Under the pieces are notes generated by a model. That model saw only the letters and a program-made list of their open reading frames with translations. It searched no databases and was not told the DNA's origin. A DNA stretch of 64,000 nt from Amycolatopsis antarctica (GTDB taxonomy: Bacteria > Actinomycetota > Actinomycetes > Mycobacteriales > Pseudonocardiaceae): positions 293,076-357,075 of the forward strand of contig NZ_NKYE01000007.1 in assembly GCF_002262875.1 (NCBI RefSeq), given 5' to 3'. The position numbers and the translations under genes were made by a program. Within the stretch, counting starts at the first letter, position 1. Every line of letters starts with the position of its first letter. Below, piece after piece: positions 1-8,864 of this stretch.

Positions 1-68
1 CACCAGAACCCGGCGAGCCGTTCGGCGTCAAGACAATCGATCGCGATCGCCAGTACCCGTGTGGCCAT
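1..68 (-). CDS. VOC (glyoxalase-like) family protein, N-terminal fragment
   Basis: Only the first 22 codons lie in the window. They begin at an ATG (66-68 on the plus strand) and run off the left edge. The visible protein starts MATRVLAIAIDCLDAERLAG and continues FW. This is the usual opening of actinobacterial glyoxalase/bleomycin-resistance (VOC) proteins: a first beta strand, then a 'DxxRLxxFW' helix. Substrate cannot be guessed from so little. No clear ribosome binding site precedes the ATG. Confidence 0.5.
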   Translation of the reverse strand, partial: MATRVLAIAIDCLDAERLAGFW

Positions 69-463
69 GCCCGGTTCGTACCCGCTGCTCGTGCACGTCA
101 CACGTCCGCGTCCACGGACGCCCCGGGCAGGGACGGGTGGCGGGAGAAGTCGCAACATTGCTTTGGGTAGTGAAATCGGACGACTTCATGTAGGCGACCA
201 CCCATAAGAACCACGCGCGGGAATCCGTTCATCACCCGTAGTCGATCGCGTGCATCGGTTCGACGTCACCAGCTGACCGAGATGGGCGAAAGTGCGATCT
301 CACGGGGGAAACTTCCGTCATGGATCGGTCGCGCCGGTCTCCTACCAAGTAGTAGACAGTCCTGGCCGCCATGTGTGACCAGGCGCGACAGGGCGATTCC
401 TCCGGGCACGTACGGCCCGGGGAGCGGAAACCGGCGACGGGGCCCGCACATGGACGGAGTGGC
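69..463. other. Intergenic region, divergent promoters expected
   Basis: About 395 bases separate the leftward VOC gene from the rightward LuxR-type gene. A reading frame is open from 371 on the plus strand, but the LuxR gene is better started at 464. I see no RNA gene, repeat copy or convincing palindrome here. It should hold both divergent promoters. Confidence 0.4.
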
Positions 464-1213
464 ATGACACGCAGCACCGGGAGCAATCGGCTCCAGCCAG
501 GCCCCCGGGTCGCGGGCAACCGGACTCTCGGCGTCGCGGCCGTCGATCCCGTGCCGATCTTCCGGGACGGACTGGCCGCCATGGTGCAGCGCGCGCCCGG
601 CCTGCACTGGGTCGGGCAGGCGGCCAACCAGCACGCGATCCTGCAACTCAGCGAACAGCTACGGCCGGACGTCGTGCTTCTCGACTCCGGCCTGGATCCG
701 CAGGGCCACCTGGTGCGGCTGCTCAGCACCGGCGACCGCAACGTGGTGATCGTGATGCTGGTGCGGCATGCCCACCGGACGCCGCAGTACCTCGCCGGGC
801 TGGTCGAGGCCGGGGCACACGGGATCGTGCCGCGAGCGGCGGAGGCGCGCAGGCTGAGCGAGGCGATCCACCGCACGCACGCGGACCGGCACTACGTCGA
901 TCCGACGCTGGCGGCGCTGACCGTCAAGCCGAAGCGGGCGCAGAACGGCGACTCGGGCATGCGGGTGCAGATGCCGCTGTCCCGGCGCGAGTACCAGGTC
1001 CTGCAGCTACTGGCCGAGGGACTGGAGAACGCCGCGATCGCACGGATGCTGTTCCTGTCGGTGGAGACCGTTCGCACGCACGTGAAGAGCATCCTGCGCA
1101 AGCTGTCCGCCCGCGACCGGACGCATGCCGTGACCACGGCGTTCCGTACCGGCATCCTGGTGATCCAGCCGGACGATCCGCGTACCGACACCGCGCCCGC
1201 GCCGCGCCGCTGA
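464..1213 (+). CDS. NarL/LuxR-family response regulator with atypical receiver
   Basis: This is a 249-residue transcription factor. Residues about 25-140 look like a receiver domain: 'DPVPIFRDGLAAM' replaces the usual 'DDHPLFRxGL', and the phospho-acceptor region reads 'VVLLDSGLD'. Residues about 170-225 are a LuxR helix-turn-helix (LSRREYQVLQLLAEG, then NAAIARMLFLSVETVRTHV). Only one of the usual two N-terminal acidic residues is present, and the late conserved Lys is Arg ('GIVPRAAEA'), so normal phosphorylation is doubtful. The start at 464 is chosen for a GGAG five bases upstream; an upstream in-frame ATG at 371 lacks this. No histidine kinase is adjacent, so it looks like an orphan regulator. 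Target genes are unknown. Confidence 0.85.
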   Translation: MTRSTGSNRLQPGPRVAGNRTLGVAAVDPVPIFRDGLAAMVQRAPGLHWVGQAANQHAILQLSEQLRPDVVLLDSGLDPQGHLVRLLSTGDRNVVIVMLVRHAHRTPQYLAGLVEAGAHGIVPRAAEARRLSEAIHRTHADRHYVDPTLAALTVKPKRAQNGDSGMRVQMPLSRREYQVLQLLAEGLENAAIARMLFLSVETVRTHVKSILRKLSARDRTHAVTTAFRTGILVIQPDDPRTDTAPAPRR

Positions 1214-1278
1214 CCTTCTCCACGGCTGCGCGGGCGCTGATTTCTCCGTCACAGGATCGCGGATTCACTTGCCGTCGG

Positions 1279-1292
1279 TTACCCGTAGGTAA
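1279..1292. promoter_or_regulatory. Palindrome before fadE5 (second possible operator)
   Basis: TTACC-CGTA-GGTAA is a perfect 5-bp-arm palindrome 67 bases before the fadE5 start. It resembles the better operator at 1303-1316, and the two centres are 24 bp apart, which would suit two TetR dimers. Confidence 0.4.
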
Positions 1293-1302
1293 TATCCTGA
1301 TG

Positions 1303-1316
1303 TTACCGGTCAGTAG
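1303..1316 (-). promoter_or_regulatory. Candidate lipid-regulon operator before fadE5
   Basis: Read on the minus strand this is CTACTGACCGGTAA. It matches the motif between fabG4 and the thiolase gene (42564-42577, TTACTGGCCGGTAG) and the one before the TetR gene (39553-39566, CTACCGACGGGTAG). The consensus is YTACYGRCSGGTAR. It lies 42 bases before the fadE5 start, a sensible place for a repressor. The regulator is inferred to be the TetR protein at 39646. Confidence 0.55.
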
Positions 1317-1358
1317 GGGCAGCCCTGCCGGAATGACGAGCCGACACGGAGCGACGAC

Positions 1359-3203
1359 ATGGGCCACTACAAGAGCAACGTGCGAGACCTGGAGTTCAAC
1401 CTCTTCGAGGTACTCGGCGTACAGGATCGACTCGGCAAGGGCGTGCTCGAGGATTCGGACGAGGAGACCGCCCGCGGGGCGCTGGCCGAGCTGAACAACC
1501 TCGCCACCGGACCGCTGGCCGAGTCCTTCGTCGACAGCGACCGCAACCCGCCCGTCTACGACCCGAAGACCTTCTCGGCCACGCTGCCGGAGTCGTTCAA
1601 GAAGAGCTACCAGGCGCTCTGGGACGGCGAGTGGTGGCGGATGGGCCTGCCGAACCACCTCGGTGGTCTCGGCCTGCCCCCGACCGTGCAGTGGGCGCTG
1701 TCCGAGCTGGTGCTCGGCGCGAACCCGGCACTGTTCATGTACCTGGCTGGCCCGAACTTCGCGATGATCGTCGACAAGAACGGCACCGAGGAGCAGAAGC
1801 GCTGGGCGCAGTTCATGATCGACAAGGCCTGGGGCGCCACGATGGTGCTGACCGAGCCGGACGCCGGATCGGACGTCGGCGCCGGCCGCACCAAGGCCAC
1901 CCGGAACGACGACGGCTCGTGGAGCATCGACGGCGTCAAGCGCTTCATCACCTCGGGCGACCAGGACATGACCGAGAACATCATGCACCTGGTCCTCGCC
2001 CGCCCCGAAGGTGAAGGGATCGAGACGAAGCCGGGCACCAAGGGCCTGTCGCTGTTCCTGGTGCCGAAGTTCCACTTCGACTCGGAGACCGGCGAGCTGG
2101 GCGAGCGCAACGGCGCCTACGTCACAGGAGTCGAGCACAAGATGGGGCTGAAGGTCTCCACCACCTGTGAGCTGACCTTCGGCCAGCACGACACCCCGGC
2201 CAAGGGCTGGCTGCTCGGCGAGGTGCACGACGGCATCGCACAGATGTTCCAGGTCATCGAGTACGCCCGGATGATGGTCGGCACCAAGGCGATCGCCACC
2301 CTCTCCACCGGTTACCTCAACGCGCTCGAGTACGCCAAGGAGCGCGTCCAGGGCGCCGACCTGCCGAACATGCTGAACAAGGCCGCCCCTCGGGTCACCA
2401 TCACGCACCACCCGGACGTCCGCCGCAGCCTGATGCTGCAGAAGGCGTACGCCGAGGGCCTGCGCGCGGTGTACCTGTACACGGCCTCGTACCAGGACAC
2501 GATCTGGACGCAGGACGGGGACGCGGAGGCGCTGAAGCTGGCCGAGAGCGTCAACGACCTGCTGCTGCCGATCGTCAAGGGTGTCGGTTCCGAGCGGGCC
2601 ACCGAGCAGCTCGTGCAGTCGCTGCAGACGCTCGGCGGTTCGGGCTTCCTGCAGGACTACCCGATCGAGCAGTACATCCGCGACGCGAAGATCGACTCGC
2701 TGTACGAGGGCACCACCGCCATCCAGTCGCTGGACTTCTTCTTCCGCAAGGTCGTCCGGGACAAGGGCAAGTCGCTGGCGCACATCGCGGGCGAGATCAG
2801 CCAGTTCATCGAGTCCGAGGCGGGCAACGGCAGGCTGAAGAACGAGCGGACGCTGCTGAAGACCGCGCTGGAGGACACCCAGGGCATCCTCGGCTCGCTG
2901 ATCGGCTACCTGACGGCCTCGCAGGAGGACCCGCAGAACATCAACAAGGCCGGCCAGCACACCGTTCGCCTGCTGCTCTCCGCCGGTGACCTGATCGTCG
3001 GCTGGCAGTTGCTCAAGCACGCCGAGGTGGCGATCGGCAAGCTGGACGCTGGTGCCTCCGCCAAGGACCGCGCGTTCTACGAGGGCAAGGTGGCCGTGGC
3101 GCAGTTCTTCGCCCGCAGCGTCCTGCCGGAGCTGACCGCTCGCCGGGCGATCGTGGAGAACGCTGACAACGATCTGATGGAGGTCGACGAGGCGTCGTTC
3201 TGA
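1359..3203 (+). CDS. fadE5: Acyl-CoA dehydrogenase, FadE5 type
   Basis: This 614-residue flavoprotein should catalyse the first, FAD-dependent alpha-beta dehydrogenation of acyl-CoA in beta-oxidation. The N terminus '[20 protein letters not shown]' is characteristic of the mycobacterial FadE5 group, and the length fits that group (about 610 residues, longer than ordinary acyl-CoA dehydrogenases of about 390). The FAD/substrate signature '[14 protein letters not shown]' lies near residue 165. A C-terminal '[19 protein letters not shown]' near residue 430 continues with a flavin-contacting stretch. In Mycobacterium FadE5 sits next to fadA2-fabG4-htdX; here those genes lie 38 kb away but appear to share an operator. 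A GC-rich hairpin follows. Confidence 0.93.
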   Translation: MGHYKSNVRDLEFNLFEVLGVQDRLGKGVLEDSDEETARGALAELNNLATGPLAESFVDSDRNPPVYDPKTFSATLPESFKKSYQALWDGEWWRMGLPNHLGGLGLPPTVQWALSELVLGANPALFMYLAGPNFAMIVDKNGTEEQKRWAQFMIDKAWGATMVLTEPDAGSDVGAGRTKATRNDDGSWSIDGVKRFITSGDQDMTENIMHLVLARPEGEGIETKPGTKGLSLFLVPKFHFDSETGELGERNGAYVTGVEHKMGLKVSTTCELTFGQHDTPAKGWLLGEVHDGIAQMFQVIEYARMMVGTKAIATLSTGYLNALEYAKERVQGADLPNMLNKAAPRVTITHHPDVRRSLMLQKAYAEGLRAVYLYTASYQDTIWTQDGDAEALKLAESVNDLLLPIVKGVGSERATEQLVQSLQTLGGSGFLQDYPIEQYIRDAKIDSLYEGTTAIQSLDFFFRKVVRDKGKSLAHIAGEISQFIESEAGNGRLKNERTLLKTALEDTQGILGSLIGYLTASQEDPQNINKAGQHTVRLLLSAGDLIVGWQLLKHAEVAIGKLDAGASAKDRAFYEGKVAVAQFFARSVLPELTARRAIVENADNDLMEVDEASF

Positions 3204-3232
3204 CGTCTCGACGCGGTCCCCGCGGAACCTCA

Positions 3233-3294
3233 CGGCAACGGCCGCGAGACGCAGTGCTTCCCCCGGCGGCACTGTCGCCTCGCGGCCGTCGCCG
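3233..3294 (+). terminator. Hairpin downstream of fadE5
   Basis: CGGCAACGGCCGCGAG (3233-3248) pairs with CTCGCGGCCGTCGCCG (3279-3294) with a single G-U type exception. There is no clear T run, as is common in high-GC actinobacteria. It ends the fadE5 unit before the GlsB-like genes. Confidence 0.6.
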
Positions 3295-3430
3295 TTCCGG
3301 CACGGCTTTTCCGCCGCCGGTTTCGCGCCGGATGCGGTTTTGAACCGATGCCTCCGAGGTACCTACTCACCCGAGAGCTGTACCGGGCTGGGCGTGCCGT
3401 CCGGCCCGTGCCACGGGCGTAGGGAGCGAC

Positions 3431-3709
3431 ATGACCGTCACCAGTATTTTCACGGCAATTCTGGTCGGGCTGCTGATCGGAGCGCTGGGCCGTTTCGTGG
3501 TGCCCGGCAAGCAGAAGATCCCGATCTTCCTGACCATCCTGGTCGGCATCGTGGCCGCGTTCGCGGGCACCGCCATCGCCCGCGGCGCGGGGTACGCCGA
3601 GACGGACGGCTTCGACTGGCTCGAACTGCTCACCCAGGTGGGCGTGGCGGCGATCGTCGTCGTGGTGGTCTCCCGGCTCTACCCTGGCAAGCGGGGCGTC
3701 CGGCGCTGA
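3431..3709 (+). CDS. GlsB/YeaQ/YmgE-family small membrane protein (copy 1)
   Basis: A 92-residue protein with three hydrophobic segments (residues about 5-22, 30-50, 63-82), typical of transglycosylase-associated (Pfam GlsB/YeaQ/YmgE) membrane proteins. The hallmark stretch is 'IGALGRFVVPGKQKIPIFLTIL'-like, with GALGR followed by a PGKQ loop. Function in the family is not settled; members are linked to envelope stress. AGGGAG lies five bases before the ATG. A paralogue follows 119 bases downstream, so this is a tandem duplication. Confidence 0.85.
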   Translation: MTVTSIFTAILVGLLIGALGRFVVPGKQKIPIFLTILVGIVAAFAGTAIARGAGYAETDGFDWLELLTQVGVAAIVVVVVSRLYPGKRGVRR

Positions 3710-3828
3710 CGGGCACCCGTCTTCTCACCGCTCCTCGAACGGGTTACCCCAGGTGGCGCACACCGCGCGTCCCGCGTCGAGCGGTGTCACGCTGATCGCA
3801 TCCGGTTCTCACCGTCGAAGGAGTAGTC

Positions 3829-4125
3829 ATGCTTGGTGGAATCTGGGGCATCATCACGACGATCGTGGTCGGCCTCGTGCTCGGCGTCATCGGTCGCATG
3901 CTCGCCAAGGGCGACCAGAAAATCCCGATGTGGCTGACGATCGTCGTCGGCATCGTCGCCGCGTTCGTCGGCAACTGGCTCGCCGGTGTCTTCGGCGTCC
4001 GGGATACCGACGGCATCGACTGGATCCGGCACGCGTTCCAGGTCGTCGCGGCCATCGTCGGTGTCATCGCCGCGGCGGCGATCTGGACGAAGGTCAAGGG
4101 CGGTCGCGGCCGCGTCCGCACCTGA
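3829..4125 (+). CDS. GlsB/YeaQ/YmgE-family small membrane protein (copy 2)
   Basis: A 98-residue paralogue of the preceding gene, with the same three-helix plan and the same landmarks (VIGRMLAKGDQKIPMWL, then VGIVAAFVGNWLAG, then a DTDGIDWI loop). GGAG precedes the ATG. The pair could be expressed together or separately: the 119-base gap has room for a promoter but no terminator is visible. The gene ends 21 bases before a triplet of the GTCGAC-centred repeat. Confidence 0.85.
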   Translation: MLGGIWGIITTIVVGLVLGVIGRMLAKGDQKIPMWLTIVVGIVAAFVGNWLAGVFGVRDTDGIDWIRHAFQVVAAIVGVIAAAAIWTKVKGGRGRVRT

Positions 4126-4146
4126 CCCCCACATGGAGCAATATCG

Positions 4147-4243
4147 CGCAATACGTCGACATATTGCGGTGGCGGGGACCGCAATATGTCGACGTATTGC
4201 GAAGCATCGTGCGCAAGGTATCGCAATATGTCGACGTATTGCG
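4147..4243. repeat. GTCGAC-centred palindromic repeat, triplet
   Basis: Three 22-bp near-palindromes lie at 4147-4168, 4180-4201 and 4222-4243. Each is built of half-sites CGCAATATGTC and GACGTATTGCG; the first is in the opposite orientation to the other two. Start-to-start distances are 33 and 42 bp. The 11-bp spacer is GTGGCGGGGAC and the 20-bp spacer is AAGCATCGTGCGCAAGGTAT. The latter recurs with one change in the triplet at 12378. The site lies between convergent genes. See findings for the family. Confidence 0.9.
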
Positions 4244-4288
4244 GTTGGTTGCGTTAGGGGCGCGCCCGCGAGGCGGGTGTGACGCGGG

Positions 4289-6250
4289 TCAGGGGGTCGG
4301 CGGTGGCGGCGCGGGGACGCAGATGACGGTCGGCCGTGGCCGGTAGGTCACCTCGGAGGTCTCCCGGCTCACCTCCGCGCCGGACGCGATGTCGTAGCGG
4401 ACGCGGGTGTCGGAGGTGGTGAAGCCGGGCGATCCGGCCGAGGACCTGCAGCCGGGTGGCCCCACCTCCACCGGCGGCGGCGTGACGTCGGCGCGCGGAC
4501 CGGTGCTGCTCTCGACGCGGTACTTCTTGGTACCCCAGATCTTCACGGTCACCGAGGATCCGCTGCTGGTCGCCTGGATGACGGCACCGGTGTCCGCGTC
4601 GTTGGTGAACCCCATGTCCACAGTGGACCCGTCGTCCTGCAGGGTCTTGGCGTCCCTGGCGAACGGATATCGGTCCAGGTAGTACGGATGCGCCGTGTGC
4701 CCGGCGTCCTTGAGCCCGCCGAAGTAGGCGGCGTTGTAGAGCGTGGTGGTGAACTGCGAGACGCCGCCGCCCGGCACCTGCTCACCGGTCCCGTCCTCGC
4801 GCACCGGGGCGCGGGTGAACTCCCCGGAGGACAACGACACCAGCCGGTTGTTCAGGCTGAACGTCTCGCCGGGCTTCACCAGCGCACCGTTCACCTTCGC
4901 CGCCGCGGCCTGCACGTTGGTCGCGGCCGGGCCGGAGAAACCGGAACTGCTGAACTCGCCGATGACCTCCTTGACGCCGAGCGCGTTCGCCGCATCCGTT
5001 GTCAGAGAAGGATCCTTGGTGTCGTAGACGGCGGGCAGCTCCCGGCCATCGGTCTTCTTCAGCACCTCGGTGTACGGCTGCAGGGTCTTCTGCCAGCTCA
5101 CCTGCCGCGCCTGTTCGGACGGCACGACCGTCGGCGCGCCGCTCGCGAACTCGAACGCCGCGTCCTTGCCCTCCTTCTCCGTCTCGGCCAGTTGCGGGGC
5201 GAGCGTTTCCTGCAGTTTCGCCGGGTTCACCTTGACGTCCAGTCCGCCCCCGTCGACTGCGGTGATCAGGAACGCGGCGCCGATGTCGCCGGGCCTGAGG
5301 ACGGCGTCCCTGCCCTCGCCCTTCACCGTGACCGGCGCGGCGATGGCAGGCCGGATGGTCTGCTCCAGCGCGAGGCGGACGCCCTCCGAACTGGCCTTGA
5401 CGGGCGTGATGCTCATGGCGATGTCGATGCCCGACGGGCCGAGCCAGTTCGCCTCGACCGTCTCGATCGCGGTGTCCAGGTCGGCTAGCTGCTGTCCCTG
5501 CCGGGGTTCCACGGCGCTGGCCTCGATACCGCCGTCGCTGCCCGGGATGTCGACGAACGCGATGCCGCCCTCGGTGGGCCCGTGGTTGAGCTGGGTGCCG
5601 GCGAGCCGGTCGACGGCCTGGGCGAGTGTCTGCGAGTCGGACTTCGTCTCGACGCCGACCTCCCGGGTGGTGAAGAACGAGGTGATCCGCGTGATCGGGC
5701 TCAACGGCTGCGTCCCGGCCTGTTCGACGGTGGCGGCCCAGTCGACGCCCAGCCCGGACTCCTTCGGCGCGAGCTTGGCCTCGACGTCCCCGGCACGAAC
5801 CTGCACGGGCTGGGTGAGCCGCGAGTCGAGTTCCTTCCGGAGGGTGGCCTCGGCGTCCGCGCGGTTCATGCCGCCGACGTCGACGCCGGCGACCGTGACG
5901 CCGCGCGGCACGTCCCCGGCGCTGATCATCAGATCGGCCGCGTAGACGACGACGAACAGGCCCATGACACCGCCGGCGACCATGAAGACCTTGCCGAGGC
6001 CCTTGCGGAACTTGCGGGCGGGGGTGGGCGGCGGGTCGACGATGTCGTCGCCCTCCAGCAGTTCGCCCGCGAGGGCGTCGTCGCCGTAGCGGTAGGGATC
6101 GGGCGACATGGGGTCGTCGTTGATGCGCTGCGGAGTGGCGCGCGTGTCGACGGGAGGGATCTCGCCGGTGGTCTCGACCGGGTCGGTATCCCACGCCGGC
6201 CAGTAGTGTTCTTCCCGCACTGCGTCCGTCCCCTCCGACCCGCGCAGCAC
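4289..6250 (-). CDS. VanW-domain, putative peptidoglycan-binding membrane protein
   Basis: A 653-residue protein. A charged cytosolic N terminus (about 85 residues) is followed by one transmembrane segment (residues about 88-108, 'VFMVAGGVMGLFVVVYAA'). A long extracellular part follows, with repeated 'V.G..V.GM' elements typical of peptidoglycan-binding/G5-like repeats that accompany VanW. The VanW domain is near residues 430-570 ('KPGETFSLNNRL', 'GGGVSQFTTTLYNAAYF'). The C terminus is Pro-rich. VanW proteins are found with vancomycin resistance genes, but most chromosomal ones have unknown wall roles; nothing nearby suggests resistance. The start is a GTG; an internal ATG at residue 48 is an alternative. 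Confidence 0.85.
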   Translation of the reverse strand: MLRGSEGTDAVREEHYWPAWDTDPVETTGEIPPVDTRATPQRINDDPMSPDPYRYGDDALAGELLEGDDIVDPPPTPARKFRKGLGKVFMVAGGVMGLFVVVYAADLMISAGDVPRGVTVAGVDVGGMNRADAEATLRKELDSRLTQPVQVRAGDVEAKLAPKESGLGVDWAATVEQAGTQPLSPITRITSFFTTREVGVETKSDSQTLAQAVDRLAGTQLNHGPTEGGIAFVDIPGSDGGIEASAVEPRQGQQLADLDTAIETVEANWLGPSGIDIAMSITPVKASSEGVRLALEQTIRPAIAAPVTVKGEGRDAVLRPGDIGAAFLITAVDGGGLDVKVNPAKLQETLAPQLAETEKEGKDAAFEFASGAPTVVPSEQARQVSWQKTLQPYTEVLKKTDGRELPAVYDTKDPSLTTDAANALGVKEVIGEFSSSGFSGPAATNVQAAAAKVNGALVKPGETFSLNNRLVSLSSGEFTRAPVREDGTGEQVPGGGVSQFTTTLYNAAYFGGLKDAGHTAHPYYLDRYPFARDAKTLQDDGSTVDMGFTNDADTGAVIQATSSGSSVTVKIWGTKKYRVESSTGPRADVTPPPVEVGPPGCRSSAGSPGFTTSDTRVRYDIASGAEVSRETSEVTYRPRPTVICVPAPPPPTP

Positions 6251-6261
6251 GTCACCGGTGG

Positions 6262-6615
6262 TTACAAGTACAGCCCGGTGCCGTGTTCGCCGCCTTCGCT
6301 GGCGACCGCATGGATGTCCCGTTCCCGCATGACCAGATAGGGCTCCCCCTGGATCTCCACCTCGAGCTGGTCCTCCGGGTTGAACAGCACGCGATCGCCA
6401 ACCTTCACATTGCGCACATTATTGCCTACGCCCAGTACATCACCCCAGGCCAGACGTCGTGCCACCTCCGCTGTCGCCGGGATGACGATGCCGCCGCTGC
6501 TTCGCCGCTCACCGTCCTCGGCCGATATTCGGACCAGCACGCGGTCGTGCAGCATCTGGATCTCGAGTTTCGCGTGCTGGCTCTGCGCGTTCGGACGATC
6601 TGACACGCGAGCCAT
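6262..6615 (-). CDS. GroES (Cpn10)-like protein
   Basis: A 117-residue protein with the Cpn10 pattern. 'LHDRVLVRI' opens the beta barrel, 'RRSSGGIVIPATA' stands for the mobile loop, then 'GDVLGVG' and 'VKVGDRVLF', and it ends 'YLVMRERDIHAV'. It is longer and more divergent than true GroES (about 97 residues), and no GroEL gene is adjacent, so it is a paralogue rather than the main co-chaperonin. The start at 6615 (MARVSDRPN) is chosen because the Cpn10 core begins soon after; an in-frame start at 6657 exists. It is separated from the VanW gene by 11 bases, so the two could be cotranscribed. Confidence 0.8.
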   Translation of the reverse strand: MARVSDRPNAQSQHAKLEIQMLHDRVLVRISAEDGERRSSGGIVIPATAEVARRLAWGDVLGVGNNVRNVKVGDRVLFNPEDQLEVEIQGEPYLVMRERDIHAVASEGGEHGTGLYL

Positions 6616-6744
6616 GTTACTGGTGACTCGCCGCCGGTTCCGTCCATGCGTGTTCAACTACCCACTACGGTCCACGGTTACGTGCCACCGAACGGATCAC
6701 CGCGGCCCACACCGGATATTTCACCCGCTCGGGGGTGATCCCGC

Positions 6745-8592
6745 TCAGCTTCCCAGCCCGGCCATCACCAAGTGCAGTTCTCCGTCACCGTCCGCGTCCA
6801 GCCGGACGGGCACGCCCCAGTCCTGCCGGGTCACCCGGCAGACGGGGTGCTCGGCGGCGGAGTCGCAGCTCGCCGCCTGGGCCACCACCTGCAGCACGCC
6901 ACTGGTGGGCCCGCTGCGCGCGAGCCGGAGCGTGCGGCGCAGGTCGGTGCCGACGCCCGCGCCCTCGGCGAGCAGTTCCGGCGGCGAGGCGCTGACCTCC
7001 AGGCGGGTGGACGGGCCGTAGCGGTCGTCGAGCTTCTCGCCGGGCGGCGGGGTGAAGACGACGGAGAACTCCAGCTCCCCCGGCGTCAGCACGGACGGTG
7101 GCCTGAGGACGGCGTGTGCCTGCCCGTCGACGCTGGACGTCCCGTCCGCGTCGAGCGGGACGAGCCGGTGCGCCGCGGACTCGACGACCAGCACCTCGTC
7201 CCCGCGCACCAGCAGCCCGGACGGCTCGGCCAGCCCCTCGGCGAGGGTGGACACCTCGCCGGTCGCCGGGTCGTAGCGGCGGACGGCGCCGTTGTACGTG
7301 TCGGCGATCGCGATCGCCCCGCCGGGCAGCACCGCCACCCCGAGCGGGTGTTGCAGCAGCGCCTCGGCGGCGGGTCCGTCGCGGTGGCCGAAGGAGAACA
7401 GGCCGGTGCCGACCGCGGTGCCGACGGTGTGCCCGCCGTGGCCGTCCCGGTCGACGGTGCGCAGCGCGGAGGTCTCGGCGTCGGCGATCCACAACCGGTC
7501 GCCGTCGGCGGCGAACCCGGAGGTCTGCGCGAAGAAGGCCTCGTCCGCCGGGCCGTCGCGCAGTCCCTCGACGGTGGTGCCGGCGAAGCGGCGGACCGTC
7601 GCCGCGACCGGGTCGAACGCGCCGAGCGTGTGGTTGCCCGCCATGGCGATCAGCACGGTGCCGTCCCACCACACGAGGTCCCACGGGCTGGTCAGGTCGA
7701 CCTCGCGGGCCGGCCCCGCGTCGGCGCCCCCGCGCCACTGCCTGCCGGTGCCCGCGACGGTGCTCACCGCGCCGGTGTCCAGGTTCAGCCCGCGCAGCAG
7801 GTGACCGGCGGTGTCGGCCACCACCACGTGGTAACCGGCCTGTGCGGCGATTTCCGTTGGCAGCACGGCGATCCCGGACGGTTCGGTGAAGCTCGCCGTC
7901 TCGCCGGGGCCGTCGGCCGCGCCACGCTCGCCGCTGCCGAACCGGCGCAGCACCGTCTCGGCGTCGGCGGCCAGCTCGACGACGCCGTGGTGCGCGGTGT
8001 CGGCGACGAGCAGGTTGCCGTTGCCGAGTTCGACGGCCTTGGCGGGGAAGCGCAGCGTGGTCCTCCGCTGCTCACCGGCGACGTACGGGCTGCCGCCCCG
8101 GCGCAGCGTGCCCTTGTCCTGGTGGACTCCGACCAGTTCGGTCAGCACCCGGCGCAGCGCCTCGGCGTGCCCCTCGCCCGCGGCCACGTGCACCACGTAC
8201 CCCTCGGGGTCGATCAGCACCAGGGTCGGCCACGCCTTCACCGCGTACTGGCTCCAGGTGGTCAGGTCCGGGTCGTTGAGCACCGGGTGGTGCACGCCGT
8301 AGCGCTCGACGGCCGCCTCGATCGCCGCGCCCTCGCCCTCGTGCAGGAACTTCGGTGAGTGGACGCCGATGGTCACCAGCACGTCGGCGAACTCCTCCTC
8401 CAGCGGGCGCAGCTCGTCCAGCACGTGCAGGCAGTTGATACAGCCGGAGGTCCAGAAGTCGAGCAGCACGATGCGGCCGCGCAGCTCGTCCAGCCGGATC
8501 GCGCGGCCGCCGGTGTTCAGCCAGCGGTCGCCTGCCAGTTCGGGGGCCCGGACCCTGGCCCGGCGCGGTGTGGAAGTCACATCGGGAGTCAA
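6745..8592 (-). CDS. NHL-repeat protein with N-terminal thioredoxin-like domain
   Basis: A 615-residue protein. Residues about 15-150 form a TlpA/thioredoxin-like domain with the redox motif in 'FWTSGCINCLH' (CINC). Residues about 190-480 hold NHL-type beta-propeller repeats (for example 'SFTEPSGIAVLP' and 'LLQHPLGVAVLPGGAIAIADTY', each with a 'P.G(I/L)AV' core). The C terminus is a small beta domain. The layout matches the NHLRC2-like group of redox propeller proteins; the substrate is unknown. The start may be TTG 8592, which overlaps the stop of the small lipoprotein gene upstream (TTGA), or GTG 8580. No signal peptide is present, so it is probably cytosolic. Confidence 0.88.
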   Translation of the reverse strand: MTPDVTSTPRRARVRAPELAGDRWLNTGGRAIRLDELRGRIVLLDFWTSGCINCLHVLDELRPLEEEFADVLVTIGVHSPKFLHEGEGAAIEAAVERYGVHHPVLNDPDLTTWSQYAVKAWPTLVLIDPEGYVVHVAAGEGHAEALRRVLTELVGVHQDKGTLRRGGSPYVAGEQRRTTLRFPAKAVELGNGNLLVADTAHHGVVELAADAETVLRRFGSGERGAADGPGETASFTEPSGIAVLPTEIAAQAGYHVVVADTAGHLLRGLNLDTGAVSTVAGTGRQWRGGADAGPAREVDLTSPWDLVWWDGTVLIAMAGNHTLGAFDPVAATVRRFAGTTVEGLRDGPADEAFFAQTSGFAADGDRLWIADAETSALRTVDRDGHGGHTVGTAVGTGLFSFGHRDGPAAEALLQHPLGVAVLPGGAIAIADTYNGAVRRYDPATGEVSTLAEGLAEPSGLLVRGDEVLVVESAAHRLVPLDADGTSSVDGQAHAVLRPPSVLTPGELEFSVVFTPPPGEKLDDRYGPSTRLEVSASPPELLAEGAGVGTDLRRTLRLARSGPTSGVLQVVAQAASCDSAAEHPVCRVTRQDWGVPVRLDADGDGELHLVMAGLGS

Positions 8593-8750
8593 CCAGCCTG
8601 CCCGCCGGGATTGTTCCCGCCGCGGCCGGTCACGGGTACCGGGGCAGGCGCCACGGTGGGGCTCGCGGGCGGGTCGTCCGGGGTGCAGCCGAGCACGGCG
8701 AGCAGTGGGACCGTACAGGAAACCAGGCTCAGCAAGGGTTTTCGGGCCAC
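8589..8750 (-). CDS. Small putative lipoprotein (53 aa)
   Basis: A short frame on the minus strand begins with GTG at 8748-8750 and ends with TGA at 8589-8591. The product begins MARKPLLSLVSCTVPLLAVL and continues GC-TPDD. It has a basic start, a hydrophobic core and an 'AVLGC' lipobox, then a Pro/Gly-rich tail of about 30 residues. This is a textbook lipoprotein signal on a tiny mature peptide. Its TGA overlaps the TTG start of the NHL gene, suggesting translational coupling. There is no good ribosome binding site, so the start is uncertain. The function is unknown. Confidence 0.5.
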   Translation of the reverse strand: MARKPLLSLVSCTVPLLAVLGCTPDDPPASPTVAPAPVPVTGRGGNNPGGQAG

Positions 8751-8864
8751 GGGGTACCGCGCTTTGGCGAGAGGGACCTGCCGCCGGTGGGCGGCAACCG
8801 CATGATCGCCGGGCGACTGCCCGCCGTTACCGCGCGCCTGCCCGTGGTCACCGGGACCGGAGCG

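Noticed and set aside
924..3272. Long open frame on the minus strand opposite fadE5
   Set aside because: It is antisense to a clearly recognised gene and rich in Arg, Val, Leu and Gly, as expected of a shadow frame in high-GC DNA. No domain is recognisable.
4147..4243. Repeat triplets as a CRISPR array
   Set aside because: The spacers are 11 and 20 bp and partly conserved between sites, the repeats are palindromic over their whole length, and no cas genes are near.
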